Origin: Clostridium akagii DSM 12554 | GTDB lineage: Bacteria > Bacillota > Clostridia > Clostridiales > Clostridiaceae | Direction of reading: 5' to 3' | DNA length: 64,000 nt | Assembly: GCF_000686725.1 (NCBI RefSeq) | Contig: NZ_KK366009.1 | Coordinates: forward strand, 62,001-126,000 | Shown here: in pieces, positions 33,578 through 42,229 of the stretch | Position numbering within the stretch: position 1 is the stretch's first letter | How the letters are laid out: the number at the start of each line of letters is the position of its first letter | Program-made: the position numbers and the translations under genes | The notes under the pieces: model-generated | Told to the model about the DNA's origin: nothing | The model's database searches: none | Seen by the model: only the letters and a program-made list of their open reading frames with translations

Positions 33578-34363
33578 ATGAAAAAGGCAGTATTTTTTGA
33601 TATAGATGGAACAATAATAGACTGTTTAAATGGATTGACAGATATGACCCATAGAGTAAAAAAGGCTATAGGTGCGCTAAAAACAAACGGGGATTATGTT
33701 TTTATTGCAACAGGTAGACCGTATGCTTTTCTAAATGAAGCTATACGTAATTTTGGGTTTGATGGTTTTATATTTACTAATGGCGCCTATGTAAAAGTAA
33801 ATGAAAAATGCATATATAAAGAATCTATTAAAAAGGATTTTATAAAAGAGATTACATACAATTTTGAACAGCTTAATATTCAATATATATTACAGGGTGA
33901 AAAATATTCATATATTAAGGATGAATATAAAAGATTACATTCATTCTATGATTCTTATAGCATATCTAAAAAATATTTAAAAGGTAATTATAACCTTGAA
34001 AATATAGACACATATAAAATAGAAATGTTATGTAATGATAGAAAAGGAATAGATTATTGTGTATCATTAGGGAATGGGGGTATTTACCATACTTACAATA
34101 TGGAAGAAAAATCTTTCGAATTATGTTCAAAGGCAAACACAAAAGCTTCAGGAATATTAAAAATACTGGAGCGCTTAAACATTCCAATAGAAAATAGCTA
34201 TGCATTTGGTGATGGAAAAAATGATATCGAGATGTTATCCATAGTAGGATGTGGAATAGCTATGGGAAATGCAGATGATTTTGTTAAAAGTTACGCGACC
34301 AAGGTTACAGGCTCTGTACAGAATGATGGAGTAGCTTTAGAAATAGAAAAATTTATTTTATAA
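33578..34363 (+). CDS. Cof-type HAD hydrolase (sugar phosphatase-like)
   Basis: A 261-residue HAD-superfamily phosphatase of the Cof/YidA (IIB) subgroup. Motif I is F-F-D-I-D-G-T-I-I-D (residues 6-15), with the nucleophile Asp and acid/base Asp. Motif II is the Thr in I-A-T-G-R-P, and motifs III/IV are G-D-G-K-N-D-I-E-M-L near the C terminus. A cap domain lies at about 80-185. Likely dephosphorylates sugar phosphates or related metabolites. GAGGGGG precedes the ATG. The HTH-less DeoR gene follows after 31 bases. Confidence 0.9.
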   Translation: MKKAVFFDIDGTIIDCLNGLTDMTHRVKKAIGALKTNGDYVFIATGRPYAFLNEAIRNFGFDGFIFTNGAYVKVNEKCIYKESIKKDFIKEITYNFEQLNIQYILQGEKYSYIKDEYKRLHSFYDSYSISKKYLKGNYNLENIDTYKIEMLCNDRKGIDYCVSLGNGGIYHTYNMEEKSFELCSKANTKASGILKILERLNIPIENSYAFGDGKNDIEMLSIVGCGIAMGNADDFVKSYATKVTGSVQNDGVALEIEKFIL

Positions 34364-34394
34364 TTATATTATAATTTTAAGTGGGGTGAACATA

Positions 34395-35036
34395 TTGGTT
34401 AAACCTTTAAGTTTAGAAAAAGATAATATTATTAATAAAGGTCATGGTAGTGCTATTATAGCCACTAATTATTTAGAGTCTTACTTTGATGATAAATTGT
34501 TGAAAAATATAGAGGTAAAATTTAGAATTGCTCAAAAGGCAGCCCAAATGATACCAGAAAAAGCTGTTGTTATTTTAGATTCTGGAACTACGGTTCTACA
34601 AATTGCTAAGTTATTGAATCTTAAAAGTGATTTAGTAATTATTACAACCTCATTAATTGTAGCACAAGCTTTAGAGAACACTAAAAACCAACTTCTTGTA
34701 ACTGGTGGGGAATTACGAAAAAAGAGTATGTCATTTGTTGGCTATTGGGCAACTAATGCTATTGAAAGTATACAGGCTGATATAGCATTTATAGGTTGTG
34801 ATGGATTTCGTTCAGATGGTCCTTGCGCACGATCTTATAGAGAACTTGAAGTTAAACAGAGGATTATCACGAATTCTAAAAAAGTTGTTCTAGTAACTGA
34901 TAGTTCCAAATTGAATATAGATGGTCTCTATAGGTTTGCGTCTTTCGATCAAATTGATCATTTAATAACTGACACAAATATTAAAGAACAACAATTTGAA
35001 TTGATTTCATCAAATATTGAAATCATTAGGGTATAA
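34395..35036 (+). CDS. DeoR-type sensor domain protein lacking the DNA-binding domain
   Basis: A 213-residue protein matching a DeoR/GlpR regulator only from just after the winged helix. The DeoRC domain is complete (about 40-200), with V-V-I-L-D-S-G-T-T-V (phosphate loop), L-L-V-T-G-G-E-L-R, A-F-I-G-C-D-G-F and V-L-V-T-D-S-S-K. The HTH is absent: the 31 bases to the HAD gene cannot encode it, and the TTG start has a proper GGGGTG site. So it is either a truncated regulator or a freestanding sugar-phosphate binder. Cotranscribed with the HAD phosphatase and opposite an intact DeoR gene. Confidence 0.85.
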   Translation: MVKPLSLEKDNIINKGHGSAIIATNYLESYFDDKLLKNIEVKFRIAQKAAQMIPEKAVVILDSGTTVLQIAKLLNLKSDLVIITTSLIVAQALENTKNQLLVTGGELRKKSMSFVGYWATNAIESIQADIAFIGCDGFRSDGPCARSYRELEVKQRIITNSKKVVLVTDSSKLNIDGLYRFASFDQIDHLITDTNIKEQQFELISSNIEIIRV

Positions 35037-35185
35037 TATTTTCGATTTTAAAGGCTCACATTCGACTTTAAAGTTAAATACATCATCTATGATGTAAATA
35101 TAAGCTAGATATTTAGCAAATGTCTGCTATAATAAAGAAAAGATATAAATCAAATGGATTACTGGAATTTGGGAGGACAAAAAAT

Positions 35186-35452
35186 ATGATTAGCTTAATT
35201 AACATGATTTTTAATGTGCTTTATTATGCAATAATATTAGAAGTGGTTTTATCTTGGGTTTATGCTAACCGTACAAATCAATATATAGAATTATTACACA
35301 AAGTTACTAATCCCTTTCTCCTACCTGGTAGAAAGATTCAGGAAAGATTTTTTACTAATATGATGATTGATTTTTCACCATTAATAGCAATTTTTATTAT
35401 AACGCTATTAAAAAGGATTGTGTTTGGTATATTGGTAGTACTGGGTATATAA
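35186..35452 (+). CDS. YggT family membrane protein
   Basis: An 88-residue protein with two membrane segments (about 5-22 and 66-85) and the YggT features L-S-W-V-Y-A-N near residue 22 and T-N-P-F-L-L-P-G-R-K-I near 40. Family members sit in the membrane and are linked with cell division or osmotic functions in other bacteria. GGGAGGAC precedes the ATG at 35186; the frame is open to 35120, but nothing upstream is a better start. A terminator follows at 35551. Confidence 0.88.
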   Translation: MISLINMIFNVLYYAIILEVVLSWVYANRTNQYIELLHKVTNPFLLPGRKIQERFFTNMMIDFSPLIAIFIITLLKRIVFGILVVLGI

Positions 35453-35550
35453 GGCATATTCAAAAAAATAATTGGTTTAATGACTACAAAGTAGTGATTA
35501 ACAGTTAATTAGTGTCAGCCCATCTTTAAAATTAAATATTAAAATATCTA

Positions 35551-35594
35551 AAATTCGCAATAAAGCCATCAATGGATTTATTGCGAATTTTTAT
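35551..35594 (+). terminator. intrinsic terminator
   Basis: AAATTCGCAATAAA/TTTATTGCGAATTT, a 14-bp perfect stem followed by TTT. The rest of the 35453-35776 gap shows only AT-rich leader sequence for the glucosidase gene. Confidence 0.82.
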
Positions 35595-35776
35595 GTGTAT
35601 GTGTATTAATTCCAAGTTTTCCAATAGAGATATATTATTTCATAACTTTCCGCTGTGATATGGTTTACATAGTAGAGGATAAAGATTAAGATTAATACAA
35701 GTCATATAGAATCATGAATTTAAAATAATGGCATACATACTTATGCTTAAATAAATTAGATGGAGGGGAAATAAAA

Positions 35777-37453
35777 ATGAAAAAAACTTGGTGGAAAGAG
35801 GGAGTAGTATATCAAATTTATCCAAGGAGTTTTAAGGATTCTAGCGGAGATGGAGTAGGGGATTTAAAGGGTATAATTGAAAAATTAGATTACTTAAAGG
35901 AGTTAGGTGTTAATATTATATGGTTATCTCCAATTTATCAATCGCCAAACGATGATAATGGTTATGATATTAGTAATTACAGACGAGTTATGAAAGAATT
36001 TGGAACAGAAGAGGATTTTAATGAATTATTGAAAGAGATGCATACAAGAGGACTTAAATTAATAATGGATTTGGTAGTAAATCATACTTCAGATGAGCAT
36101 GAATGGTTTGCTAAGAGTAGAAAATCTAAGGACAATCCTTATAGAGATTATTATATATGGAAAGATGGAAAAGGTGAAAATCTTCCGAATAATTGGGAAT
36201 CTTTTTTCAGTGGTTCATCTTGGGAGTTTGATGAGAAAACAAAGCAGTATTATCTGCATTTGTTTTCAAAAAAACAGCCGGATCTAAATTGGGAAAATGT
36301 AAAAGTGAGAAATGAAGTATATGATATGATGAAATTTTGGCTGGACAAAGGAATAGATGGTTATAGGATGGATGTTATTAATTTTATTTCAAAGGTACCA
36401 GAACTTCCAGATGGTGAAAAAGCAGAAAAAGATCTTTACGGCAATAGTTTTCCATTTACAGCTAATGGACCAAGAGTACATGAGTATCTGCAAGAGATGA
36501 ACAGAAAAGTTTTAAGTAAATATGATATTATGACTGTAGGGGAAACACCAGGTATTACCCCTGAAATTGCACAACTTTATGTGAATGAAGATAGAAATGA
36601 ATTAAATATGTTATTTCAATTTGAACTTATGGACATAGATTCTGGAGATGGCGGTAAATGGGACGTTACTGCTTGGAAGCTAACTACCTTCAAAAACATA
36701 ATGTATAAATGGTATGATGCACTAAAAGACAAGGGGTGGAATTCATTATTTTTAAATAATCATGATCAGCCAAGATTAGTTTCACGGTTCGGTAATGATG
36801 GAGAATATAGAACTCAGTCTGCAAAGATGCTTGCAACATTTATTCATACATGGCAGGGAACTCCATATATATATCAAGGTGAAGAAATAGCCATGACCAA
36901 TGTTAAATTTAAAAATGTTGATGATTACAAGGATATAGAAATTCAAAATATGTTTAAAGAAAAATCACAGCAGGGAGTACCTAAAGATGTATTACTAAAG
37001 TCAATTTATGCAAAAGGAAGAGATAATGCTAGAACGCCAGTGCAATGGGATAATTCTATAAATGCAGGCTTTTCAAAAGCTACGCCATGGATAAAGGTGA
37101 ATTCTAATTATAGTGAGATAAATGTGGCAAGTGCGTTAGAAGATAAAAATTCGGTATTTTACTACTATCAAAAATTGATTAAACTTAGAAAAGAACATGA
37201 GGTAATAGTTTATGGGGATATAGACATTTTGCTTTTAGACCATGAGAGTATATTTGCATATACAAGAAGCTATAATGATGAGAAATTATTAGTTGTACTT
37301 AATTTTTATGAGGCTGAGATTGAATTTAAATTAGAGAAAAATTTGGAGTATGAAAAAGCAGAATTATTAATAAGTAATTACCAGGTTAAAGATCACGAGT
37401 TTTGTGATTTTTTATTAAGACCATACGAGGCTAGGGTATACTTATTAAAGTAA
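35777..37453 (+). CDS. GH13 alpha-glucosidase (oligo-1,6-glucosidase type)
   Basis: A 558-residue cytoplasmic glycoside hydrolase of family 13. It begins W-W-K-E-G-V-V-Y-Q-I-Y-P-R-S-F and shows the four conserved regions. D-L-V-V-N-H-T-S is near residue 98. G-Y-R-M-D-V-I-N-F holds the nucleophile Asp near 199. T-V-G-E-T-P-G holds the acid/base Glu near 255, and F-L-N-N-H-D-Q-P-R near 327. The Val in region II (D-V-I-N) is typical of alpha-1,6/sucrose-isomaltose-type enzymes. It probably cleaves isomaltose, panose or trehalose-like oligosaccharides. No transporter gene is adjacent. GGAGGGG precedes the ATG. Confidence 0.93.
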   Translation: MKKTWWKEGVVYQIYPRSFKDSSGDGVGDLKGIIEKLDYLKELGVNIIWLSPIYQSPNDDNGYDISNYRRVMKEFGTEEDFNELLKEMHTRGLKLIMDLVVNHTSDEHEWFAKSRKSKDNPYRDYYIWKDGKGENLPNNWESFFSGSSWEFDEKTKQYYLHLFSKKQPDLNWENVKVRNEVYDMMKFWLDKGIDGYRMDVINFISKVPELPDGEKAEKDLYGNSFPFTANGPRVHEYLQEMNRKVLSKYDIMTVGETPGITPEIAQLYVNEDRNELNMLFQFELMDIDSGDGGKWDVTAWKLTTFKNIMYKWYDALKDKGWNSLFLNNHDQPRLVSRFGNDGEYRTQSAKMLATFIHTWQGTPYIYQGEEIAMTNVKFKNVDDYKDIEIQNMFKEKSQQGVPKDVLLKSIYAKGRDNARTPVQWDNSINAGFSKATPWIKVNSNYSEINVASALEDKNSVFYYYQKLIKLRKEHEVIVYGDIDILLLDHESIFAYTRSYNDEKLLVVLNFYEAEIEFKLEKNLEYEKAELLISNYQVKDHEFCDFLLRPYEARVYLLK

Positions 37454-37556
37454 TAATTCTATGTACTTAAAAATAATAAAGATAAAAATATGATATAAAT
37501 CTAAAAAGTGGTATGATTATTGTATTGATTAACATTAAAGAAGCATAAAATTTTAT

Positions 37557-37580
37557 TAGTGATAAAGATAGTATCACTTA
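37557..37580 (+). promoter_or_regulatory. inverted repeat in flavin reductase gene leader
   Basis: AGTGATA/TATCACT, 7-bp arms with a short spacer, 20 bases before the start codon. Position suits an operator or small hairpin; no regulator is suggested. Confidence 0.35.
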
Positions 37581-37599
37581 AAAATGGGAGGGAAACATT

Positions 37600-38112
37600 A
37601 TGACATTAAAAGAAATAAAAGTAGCAGATTTAAATTTAAATCCTTTTACAACAATTAGAAAAGAATGGTTAGTAGTAGCCGCAGGAAATAAAGAAAAGGT
37701 CAATGCCATGACTGCTAGTTGGGGAGGACTCGGAATAATATGGAACAAAAATGTAGCTACTATTTACATTAGACCACAACGTTATACAAAAGAATTTATA
37801 GATAGAGAAGATACATTTTCACTAACAGTATATGATGAAAAATATCGAGCAGCTCTTAATCTACTTGGAAGTGTATCAGGAAGAGATGAGGATAAAATAA
37901 AAGAGAGTAAGCTTACGGTGGAATTTCAGGAGAACACTCCATATTTTGAAGAGGCTAAAGTTGTGCTAATATGCAGAAAGCTTTATCATACAGAGCTAAA
38001 ACCAGAAAACTTTGATGTTCATGCACTTATTGATCAAAGCTATACAGACAACGATTATCATACTATGTATATAGCTGAAATTATAAAAGCATACGTGAAA
38101 AGCGAAAAGTAA
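37600..38112 (+). CDS. flavin reductase family protein (FMN-binding split barrel)
   Basis: A 170-residue protein with the flavin-reductase-like barrel: N-A-M-T-A-S-W-G-G-L-G-I-I-W near residue 34, I-Y-I-R-P-Q-R-Y-T near 55 and L-L-G-S-V-S-G-R-D-E near 88. Related clostridial and archaeal proteins (flavoredoxin-like) bind FMN and transfer electrons or reduce flavin. GGGAGGG precedes the ATG. Monocistronic, with a hairpin after the stop. Confidence 0.87.
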   Translation: MTLKEIKVADLNLNPFTTIRKEWLVVAAGNKEKVNAMTASWGGLGIIWNKNVATIYIRPQRYTKEFIDREDTFSLTVYDEKYRAALNLLGSVSGRDEDKIKESKLTVEFQENTPYFEEAKVVLICRKLYHTELKPENFDVHALIDQSYTDNDYHTMYIAEIIKAYVKSEK

Positions 38113-38150
38113 TAATCATTTGGTTTATGTTTTGAATAATAAAATAAGGG

Positions 38151-38197
38151 AAAGTACATAGATTTTATTACAAAAAATCTATGTACTTTCTATTTCA
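38151..38197 (+). terminator. intrinsic terminator
   Basis: AAAGTACATAGATTTT with AAAATCTATGTACTTT, a 16-bp perfect stem and 7-8 base loop; the T-tract after it (CTATTTC) is weak. Confidence 0.7.
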
Positions 38198-38212
38198 ATA
38201 GAAGGTGTTAGA

Positions 38213-39538
38213 ATGGATTTTATGCAAAACTCAATGTTTGATAAATTAGCTTATAAATCTCCTTTGGCAGATAGAGTGCGTCCGAGGAGCTTAGATGAAT
38301 ATGTTGGTCAAGAAGAAATTTTAGGTAAAGGTAAGTTACTTAGAAATTTAATTGAAACGGATACTCTTACCTCAATGATTTTTTGGGGACCACCAGGTGT
38401 TGGTAAAACTACTTTAGCCTTTATTATTGCGAAAATTACTCGTGCAGAATTTATAACATTTAGTGCTGTAGCTTCAGGAATAAAGGAAATAAAGGAAGTT
38501 ATGGTGAAAGCAGAAACAAGTAAGCACTTGGGAATAAGAACCCTTCTTTTTGTGGATGAGCTCCACCGTTTCAATAAATCACAACAGGATGTTTTTCTGC
38601 CTTATGTGGAAAAAGGAAGTATCATTTTAATAGGTGCTACTACAGAAAATCCATCCTTTGAGGTCAATTCTGCACTTTTATCGCGTTCAAAGGTATTTGT
38701 ATTAAAAGCTTTGAATGTTGAAGATATTGTAAAACTTTTAAAAAATGTATTTTCAGATGAAAGAGGTTATAAAGGATTACCTATAAGTATTGATATTTCA
38801 TTGCTTAAAATGATAGCAAAATTCTCTAGTGGTGATGCAAGAACTGCACTTAATGTATTGGAGCTAGCTGTTACTACAACACCAATGATCGCAGGAAAAA
38901 TCAATATACAAAAAGAAATAATCGAAGAATGTTTTAATAAAAAAGTTCTACTATATGATAAAAAAGGTGAAGAACACTATAATATTATTTCAGCCCTCCA
39001 TAAATCAATGAGAAATAGTGACCCTGATGCTTCAGTTTATTGGTTAGCAAGAATGTTAGAGGGTGGCGAGGATCCACTTTATGTAGCAAGAAGATTAATA
39101 CGTTTCGCATCTGAAGATGTTGGAATTGCTGATCCTGTAGCATTACAAATAACAATAGCTGCCTATGAAGCTTCTCACTATATAGGAATGCCTGAATGCA
39201 CGGTGAATCTTACTCAAGCAGTCATATATCTTGCCATGGCTCCGAAATCAAATTCACTTTACATTGCGTATGAAAGAGCAAAACATGATGTGCAAAACAC
39301 TGTTTCTGAAGGAGTACCCTTACATTTAAGAAATGCGTCAACAAGCCTTATGGCTGATATTGGTTATGGCAAAGGTTATGAGTATGCCCATAATGCAGAT
39401 GAAAAACTAACAAATATGCAGTGTCTACCGGACAATCTTAAGGATAAACATTACTACATTCCAACTGATCAAGGTTATGAAAAAGATGTTTCTCAAAAAT
39501 TACAATATATTAAAAAAGTAAAAGAGAGTTTGAAATGA
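38213..39538 (+). CDS. rarA: replication-associated recombination protein A (RarA/MgsA AAA+ ATPase)
   Basis: A 441-residue AAA+ ATPase of the RarA/MgsA/WRNIP1 family, acting at stalled replication forks. P-L-A-D-R-V-R-P-R-S-L-D-E-Y-V-G-Q is the usual N-terminal motif. Walker A is G-P-P-G-V-G-K-T-T (about 59-67), Walker B L-L-F-V-D-E-L-H-R-F-N-K, sensor 1 I-G-A-T-T-E-N-P-S-F. The C-terminal tetramerisation region includes M-R-N-S-D-P-D-A-S-V-Y-W-L-A-R-M. Full family length. The GAAGGTG site selects the ATG at 38213; a second ATG three codons on is possible. Confidence 0.94.
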   Translation: MDFMQNSMFDKLAYKSPLADRVRPRSLDEYVGQEEILGKGKLLRNLIETDTLTSMIFWGPPGVGKTTLAFIIAKITRAEFITFSAVASGIKEIKEVMVKAETSKHLGIRTLLFVDELHRFNKSQQDVFLPYVEKGSIILIGATTENPSFEVNSALLSRSKVFVLKALNVEDIVKLLKNVFSDERGYKGLPISIDISLLKMIAKFSSGDARTALNVLELAVTTTPMIAGKINIQKEIIEECFNKKVLLYDKKGEEHYNIISALHKSMRNSDPDASVYWLARMLEGGEDPLYVARRLIRFASEDVGIADPVALQITIAAYEASHYIGMPECTVNLTQAVIYLAMAPKSNSLYIAYERAKHDVQNTVSEGVPLHLRNASTSLMADIGYGKGYEYAHNADEKLTNMQCLPDNLKDKHYYIPTDQGYEKDVSQKLQYIKKVKESLK

Positions 39539-39557
39539 ACGTTTGAAATAAAGAATT

Positions 39558-39662
39558 AACAAAGAAGCTTTGGTGGGATTAAGTGATGATAATACACAAG
39601 TATTATACGATGCCCTTAGGAAAATTATAAGCAATTTATCCCATGGATACGCCCCTGAATAA
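39558..39662 (+). pseudogene. C-terminal remnant of a MarR-type regulator
   Basis: 35 codons ending in TAA read A-L-V-G-L-S-D-D-N-T-Q-V-L-Y-D-A-L-R-K-I-I-S-N-L, like the last helix of MarR regulators. No start codon or DNA-binding part precedes it. It lies directly upstream of a small membrane-protein gene, the sort of gene a MarR protein often regulates. Confidence 0.5.
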
Positions 39663-39719
39663 AGAGTTCTAACCATCAAAGATGCCAAGAACTCAGTTTA
39701 TCAAAGGAGGAGATAACAC

Positions 39720-40094
39720 ATGACTTGGAAACAAGAAATATTTAGAGCGCTTTTGCTAGCATTTGGTGCAGGACAAATCATAACAAATGTACAATACTTG
39801 ATTAAAAAAAATGGAATAACCCTAGCAAGGAAGCAACATCAGGAGTTACCTCATAATGCTACGGATAAAGAAATGATGATTAAAGTTATTTGTATGCTGT
39901 TAGTTGGTATTATGTTTTTTGTGGTTGGTTTAATTTCATATGTGACTCATAGATACTTCGATTTAGTAATGCTAAGTTCATTAATTATATTTTCAATATA
40001 TGGAATTGGAGAAGCAGCATTTTATAGATATTGGAAAACAATTGGATTTGCAGCAACAACTATAGTTTTATTAGGTATTTATATATTTACCTGA
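39720..40094 (+). CDS. uncharacterised membrane protein
   Basis: A 124-residue protein with four predicted membrane segments (about 8-25, 52-72, 78-96, 104-122) and a hydrophilic loop at about 28-50. AAAGGAGGAG precedes the ATG, a very strong site. No family recognised. The MarR remnant just upstream suggests it was once part of a two-gene regulator-target unit. Confidence 0.7.
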   Translation: MTWKQEIFRALLLAFGAGQIITNVQYLIKKNGITLARKQHQELPHNATDKEMMIKVICMLLVGIMFFVVGLISYVTHRYFDLVMLSSLIIFSIYGIGEAAFYRYWKTIGFAATTIVLLGIYIFT

Positions 40095-40145
40095 AGCGCG
40101 TAGAAATCATATTATTATAAGAATTATAAGCCTATTATGGAAATT

Positions 40146-40186
40146 TAAAGCATGATGATATATAATATCGGTATGCTTTATTTTTG
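40146..40186 (+). terminator. intrinsic terminator
   Basis: TAAAGCAT/ATGCTTTA, an 8-bp stem with an AT-rich 19-base loop, followed by TTTTT. Confidence 0.65.
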
Positions 40187-40239
40187 TGAAGTTAAACTCT
40201 AATATAAATTTGATTAATTGATTATGGGGGAGATATGTC

Positions 40240-40405
40240 ATGGGGCAAGTAGATATTCTTACAAAGTTAGATGCAATTTCTGTAGTCAAGGAGAACAAAA
40301 CTAATTGTGGATTATTTTATATTTGATGAATTTGAAATTCACTTAAATAAAATACCACCAAACTTCAAGCAAGATTGTCATTATCATAAAATAATAGAGA
40401 AATAA
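40240..40405 (+). pseudogene. truncated, frameshifted cupin-domain gene
   Basis: An ATG with GGGGGAGA upstream opens M-G-Q-V-D-I-L-T-K-L-D-A-I-S-V-V. Near 40302 the coding sense moves to another frame, which continues V-D-Y-F-I-F-D-E-F-E-I-H and then I-P-P-N-F-K-Q-D-C-H-Y-H-K, a cupin metal-binding motif. It ends at 40405, before the rest of the cupin barrel. One frameshift plus a 3' truncation make it a pseudogene. Confidence 0.6.
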
Positions 40406-40476
40406 TTAAAAATGACAAAACGGTTATTTAATTTGCTAGAATTTTTTTTGTAAGGAGGAATGAATAAAATGAATTT

Positions 40477-41247
40477 TTATCCCTCTTTGCTAGCTAATAT
40501 TAATAAGGTCTTAGATTTTTTGAAACTATTTATTAAATTTTTGCTTAAAGAAGAGTCTGTGATAATAAAGTCTATTTTATCTAAGGGTGCTATGCTTATC
40601 ATTACGTCTCGTCCAAATTTACTACTGTCAGCTGCTACATAAATTGTTTTTGACCTTTCAATTATCTTTTTTCTTGTAACTACTTCTTGCATATTAAAAT
40701 CTGAAATACCATTTTCAGCTGTTATGCCACCAGCACAAATAAAGCTTTTTTGTATGTTAAGCTCTGAGAAGTTGAAGATATAGTCATAGGTTACAACAGA
40801 ACGTTCTTCCTGTCGTATTTTACCTCCGATTATGATTATCTCAAAATCAGTAGTTATTAATTCATTTACTACGGCGATAGAATTAGTTATAATTGTGAGA
40901 TTTTTTTTGTTTCTAATATATTTTGCAATATGGTATGTGGTGGAACCACTATCAATAAAAATACAATCTCCATCATTGATTAATTCGCTACACTTTTTAC
41001 CAATCAAATCTTTTTCTTTTAATTTATGTACCATTCTTTCTTCCATGGCAGGTTCACTTAGTAATGGCTTTTTTAGTTTTGCACCACCATATACCTTTTC
41101 TATTTTACCCTGCTTTTCTAAAATGGATAAGTCTCTTCTTACTGTTTCAATGGATATACTGAATTCTTCCATAAAATCAGATATGGCAATTACATCTTTA
41201 ATGGATAATAAGTCTAAAAACTTTTTTTGCCTTTCACTTGGTAACAT
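40477..41247 (-). CDS. DeoR family regulator, probable repressor of the phosphonate operon
   Basis: A 256-residue DeoR/GlpR-type regulator. Winged helix at about 5-57 (F-S-I-S-I-E-T-V-R-R-D-L, V-Y-G-G-A) and DeoRC domain (about 75-235), with C-I-F-I-D-S-G-S-T-T-Y, I-I-I-I-G-G-K-I-R and Y-V-A-A-D-S-S-K-F-G. The ATG at 41247 follows AGGGTGG; a GTG three codons earlier lies within that site. It is divergent from the 2-aminoethylphosphonate operon, with a palindrome between them, so it likely senses a phosphorylated or phosphonate intermediate. Confidence 0.88.
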   Translation of the reverse strand: MLPSERQKKFLDLLSIKDVIAISDFMEEFSISIETVRRDLSILEKQGKIEKVYGGAKLKKPLLSEPAMEERMVHKLKEKDLIGKKCSELINDGDCIFIDSGSTTYHIAKYIRNKKNLTIITNSIAVVNELITTDFEIIIIGGKIRQEERSVVTYDYIFNFSELNIQKSFICAGGITAENGISDFNMQEVVTRKKIIERSKTIYVAADSSKFGRDVMISIAPLDKIDFIITDSSLSKNLINSFKKSKTLLILASKEG

Positions 41248-41292
41248 ATAAACCACCCTATTTAATTATGATTTTGTCTAATTTAATATACC

Positions 41293-41319
41293 AATATTAT
41301 CATAAATGGTGATAATATT
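41293..41319. promoter_or_regulatory. candidate operator between DeoR regulator and phosphonate operon
   Basis: A perfect inverted repeat AATATTATCA (41293-41302) and TGATAATATT (41310-41319) with a 7-base spacer. A related half-site, GGTAATAATATTG, recurs near 41351. The position, about 50 bases before the regulator start and 160 before the operon, suits control of both. Confidence 0.5.
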
Positions 41320-41476
41320 CAAGCCCATATTGTTAAGGTTTGAATATATATGGTAATAATATTGTCATGATATTGTAAACACATAGCAATGATTTACATA
41401 CAATTAACCCAATCATAATATAAATCCAGGACCTGTGGATTATACTTATGGAGTAGTAAATCAGTGGAGGTGAAAA

Positions 41477-42229
41477 ATGTTAGAACTGAAAAATATTAAA
41501 AAAACATTTGGAGGAAGGCTTGTGCTTGATGGAATAAGTCTTCAAATAGAAGAGGGTGAAATAGTTTCAATGCTAGGTCTTAGTGGAAGTGGGAAAACCA
41601 CATTATTAAATATAATCTTAGGGCTAGTACCTATGGATAGTGGTTCAATTATTTATAATGGAACAGATATAAGTAAAGTACCTATGAAAAAACGAGGATT
41701 TAATATTGTATTTCAAGATTATGCACTTTTCCCTAATTTAAATGCTTATAAAAATATTGTTTATGGACTTAAAAATAAGCCTGATTTATTAAGCAAGGAA
41801 GAACTCGAGGATATTATAGATTTTTTAGAACTTAGACCACATTTATCTAAAAAGATAGAGCAACTGTCAGGTGGTCAAAAACAAAGGGTAGCATTAGCTC
41901 GAACTCTGGTAACAAAACCTAAAATCCTACTTTTAGATGAACCTTTAAGTGCACTGGATGGAGTAATAAAAGAAACAATTAAAGATAGAATTAAAGCAAT
42001 TACTCAAAAGTACAAGATTACGACGATTATTGTCACCCATGACCCAGAGGAAGCTTTGACAATTTCTCATAAGGTATTGATTATAGACAAGGGCATTATA
42101 TCTCAGTATGGCACACCTAAGGAGGTTATTAATAAACCTAATAATAGTTTTGTGGAAGAATTTATAGTGCATCAATTACAAATAAAACGAGATAATATTT
42201 ACAATTTGTTTGGAGAGTGTTATGCATAA
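41477..42229 (+). CDS. 2-aminoethylphosphonate ABC transporter ATP-binding protein
   Basis: A 250-residue ABC ATPase. Walker A G-L-S-G-S-G-K-T-T (about 34-42), Q-loop F-Q-D-Y-A-L-F-P-N-L, signature L-S-G-G-Q-K-Q-R-V-A and Walker B I-L-L-L-D-E-P-L-S are intact. It belongs to the Fe3+/spermidine/PhnT-like group, with a short C-terminal extension. First gene of the operon, with GGAGGTG before the ATG, and it overlaps the permease gene by 20 bases. Phosphonate specificity is inferred from the downstream PhnW/PhnX genes. Confidence 0.9.
   Translation: MLELKNIKKTFGGRLVLDGISLQIEEGEIVSMLGLSGSGKTTLLNIILGLVPMDSGSIIYNGTDISKVPMKKRGFNIVFQDYALFPNLNAYKNIVYGLKNKPDLLSKEELEDIIDFLELRPHLSKKIEQLSGGQKQRVALARTLVTKPKILLLDEPLSALDGVIKETIKDRIKAITQKYKITTIIVTHDPEEALTISHKVLIIDKGIISQYGTPKEVINKPNNSFVEEFIVHQLQIKRDNIYNLFGECYA

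Noticed and set aside
36093-36287. Plus-strand small open frame inside the glucosidase gene
   Set aside because: Out-of-frame shadow within a well-conserved GH13 catalytic domain.
40460-41251. Plus-strand open frames opposite the DeoR regulator
   Set aside because: Antisense shadows of a clear DeoR gene; the codon pattern belongs to the minus strand.
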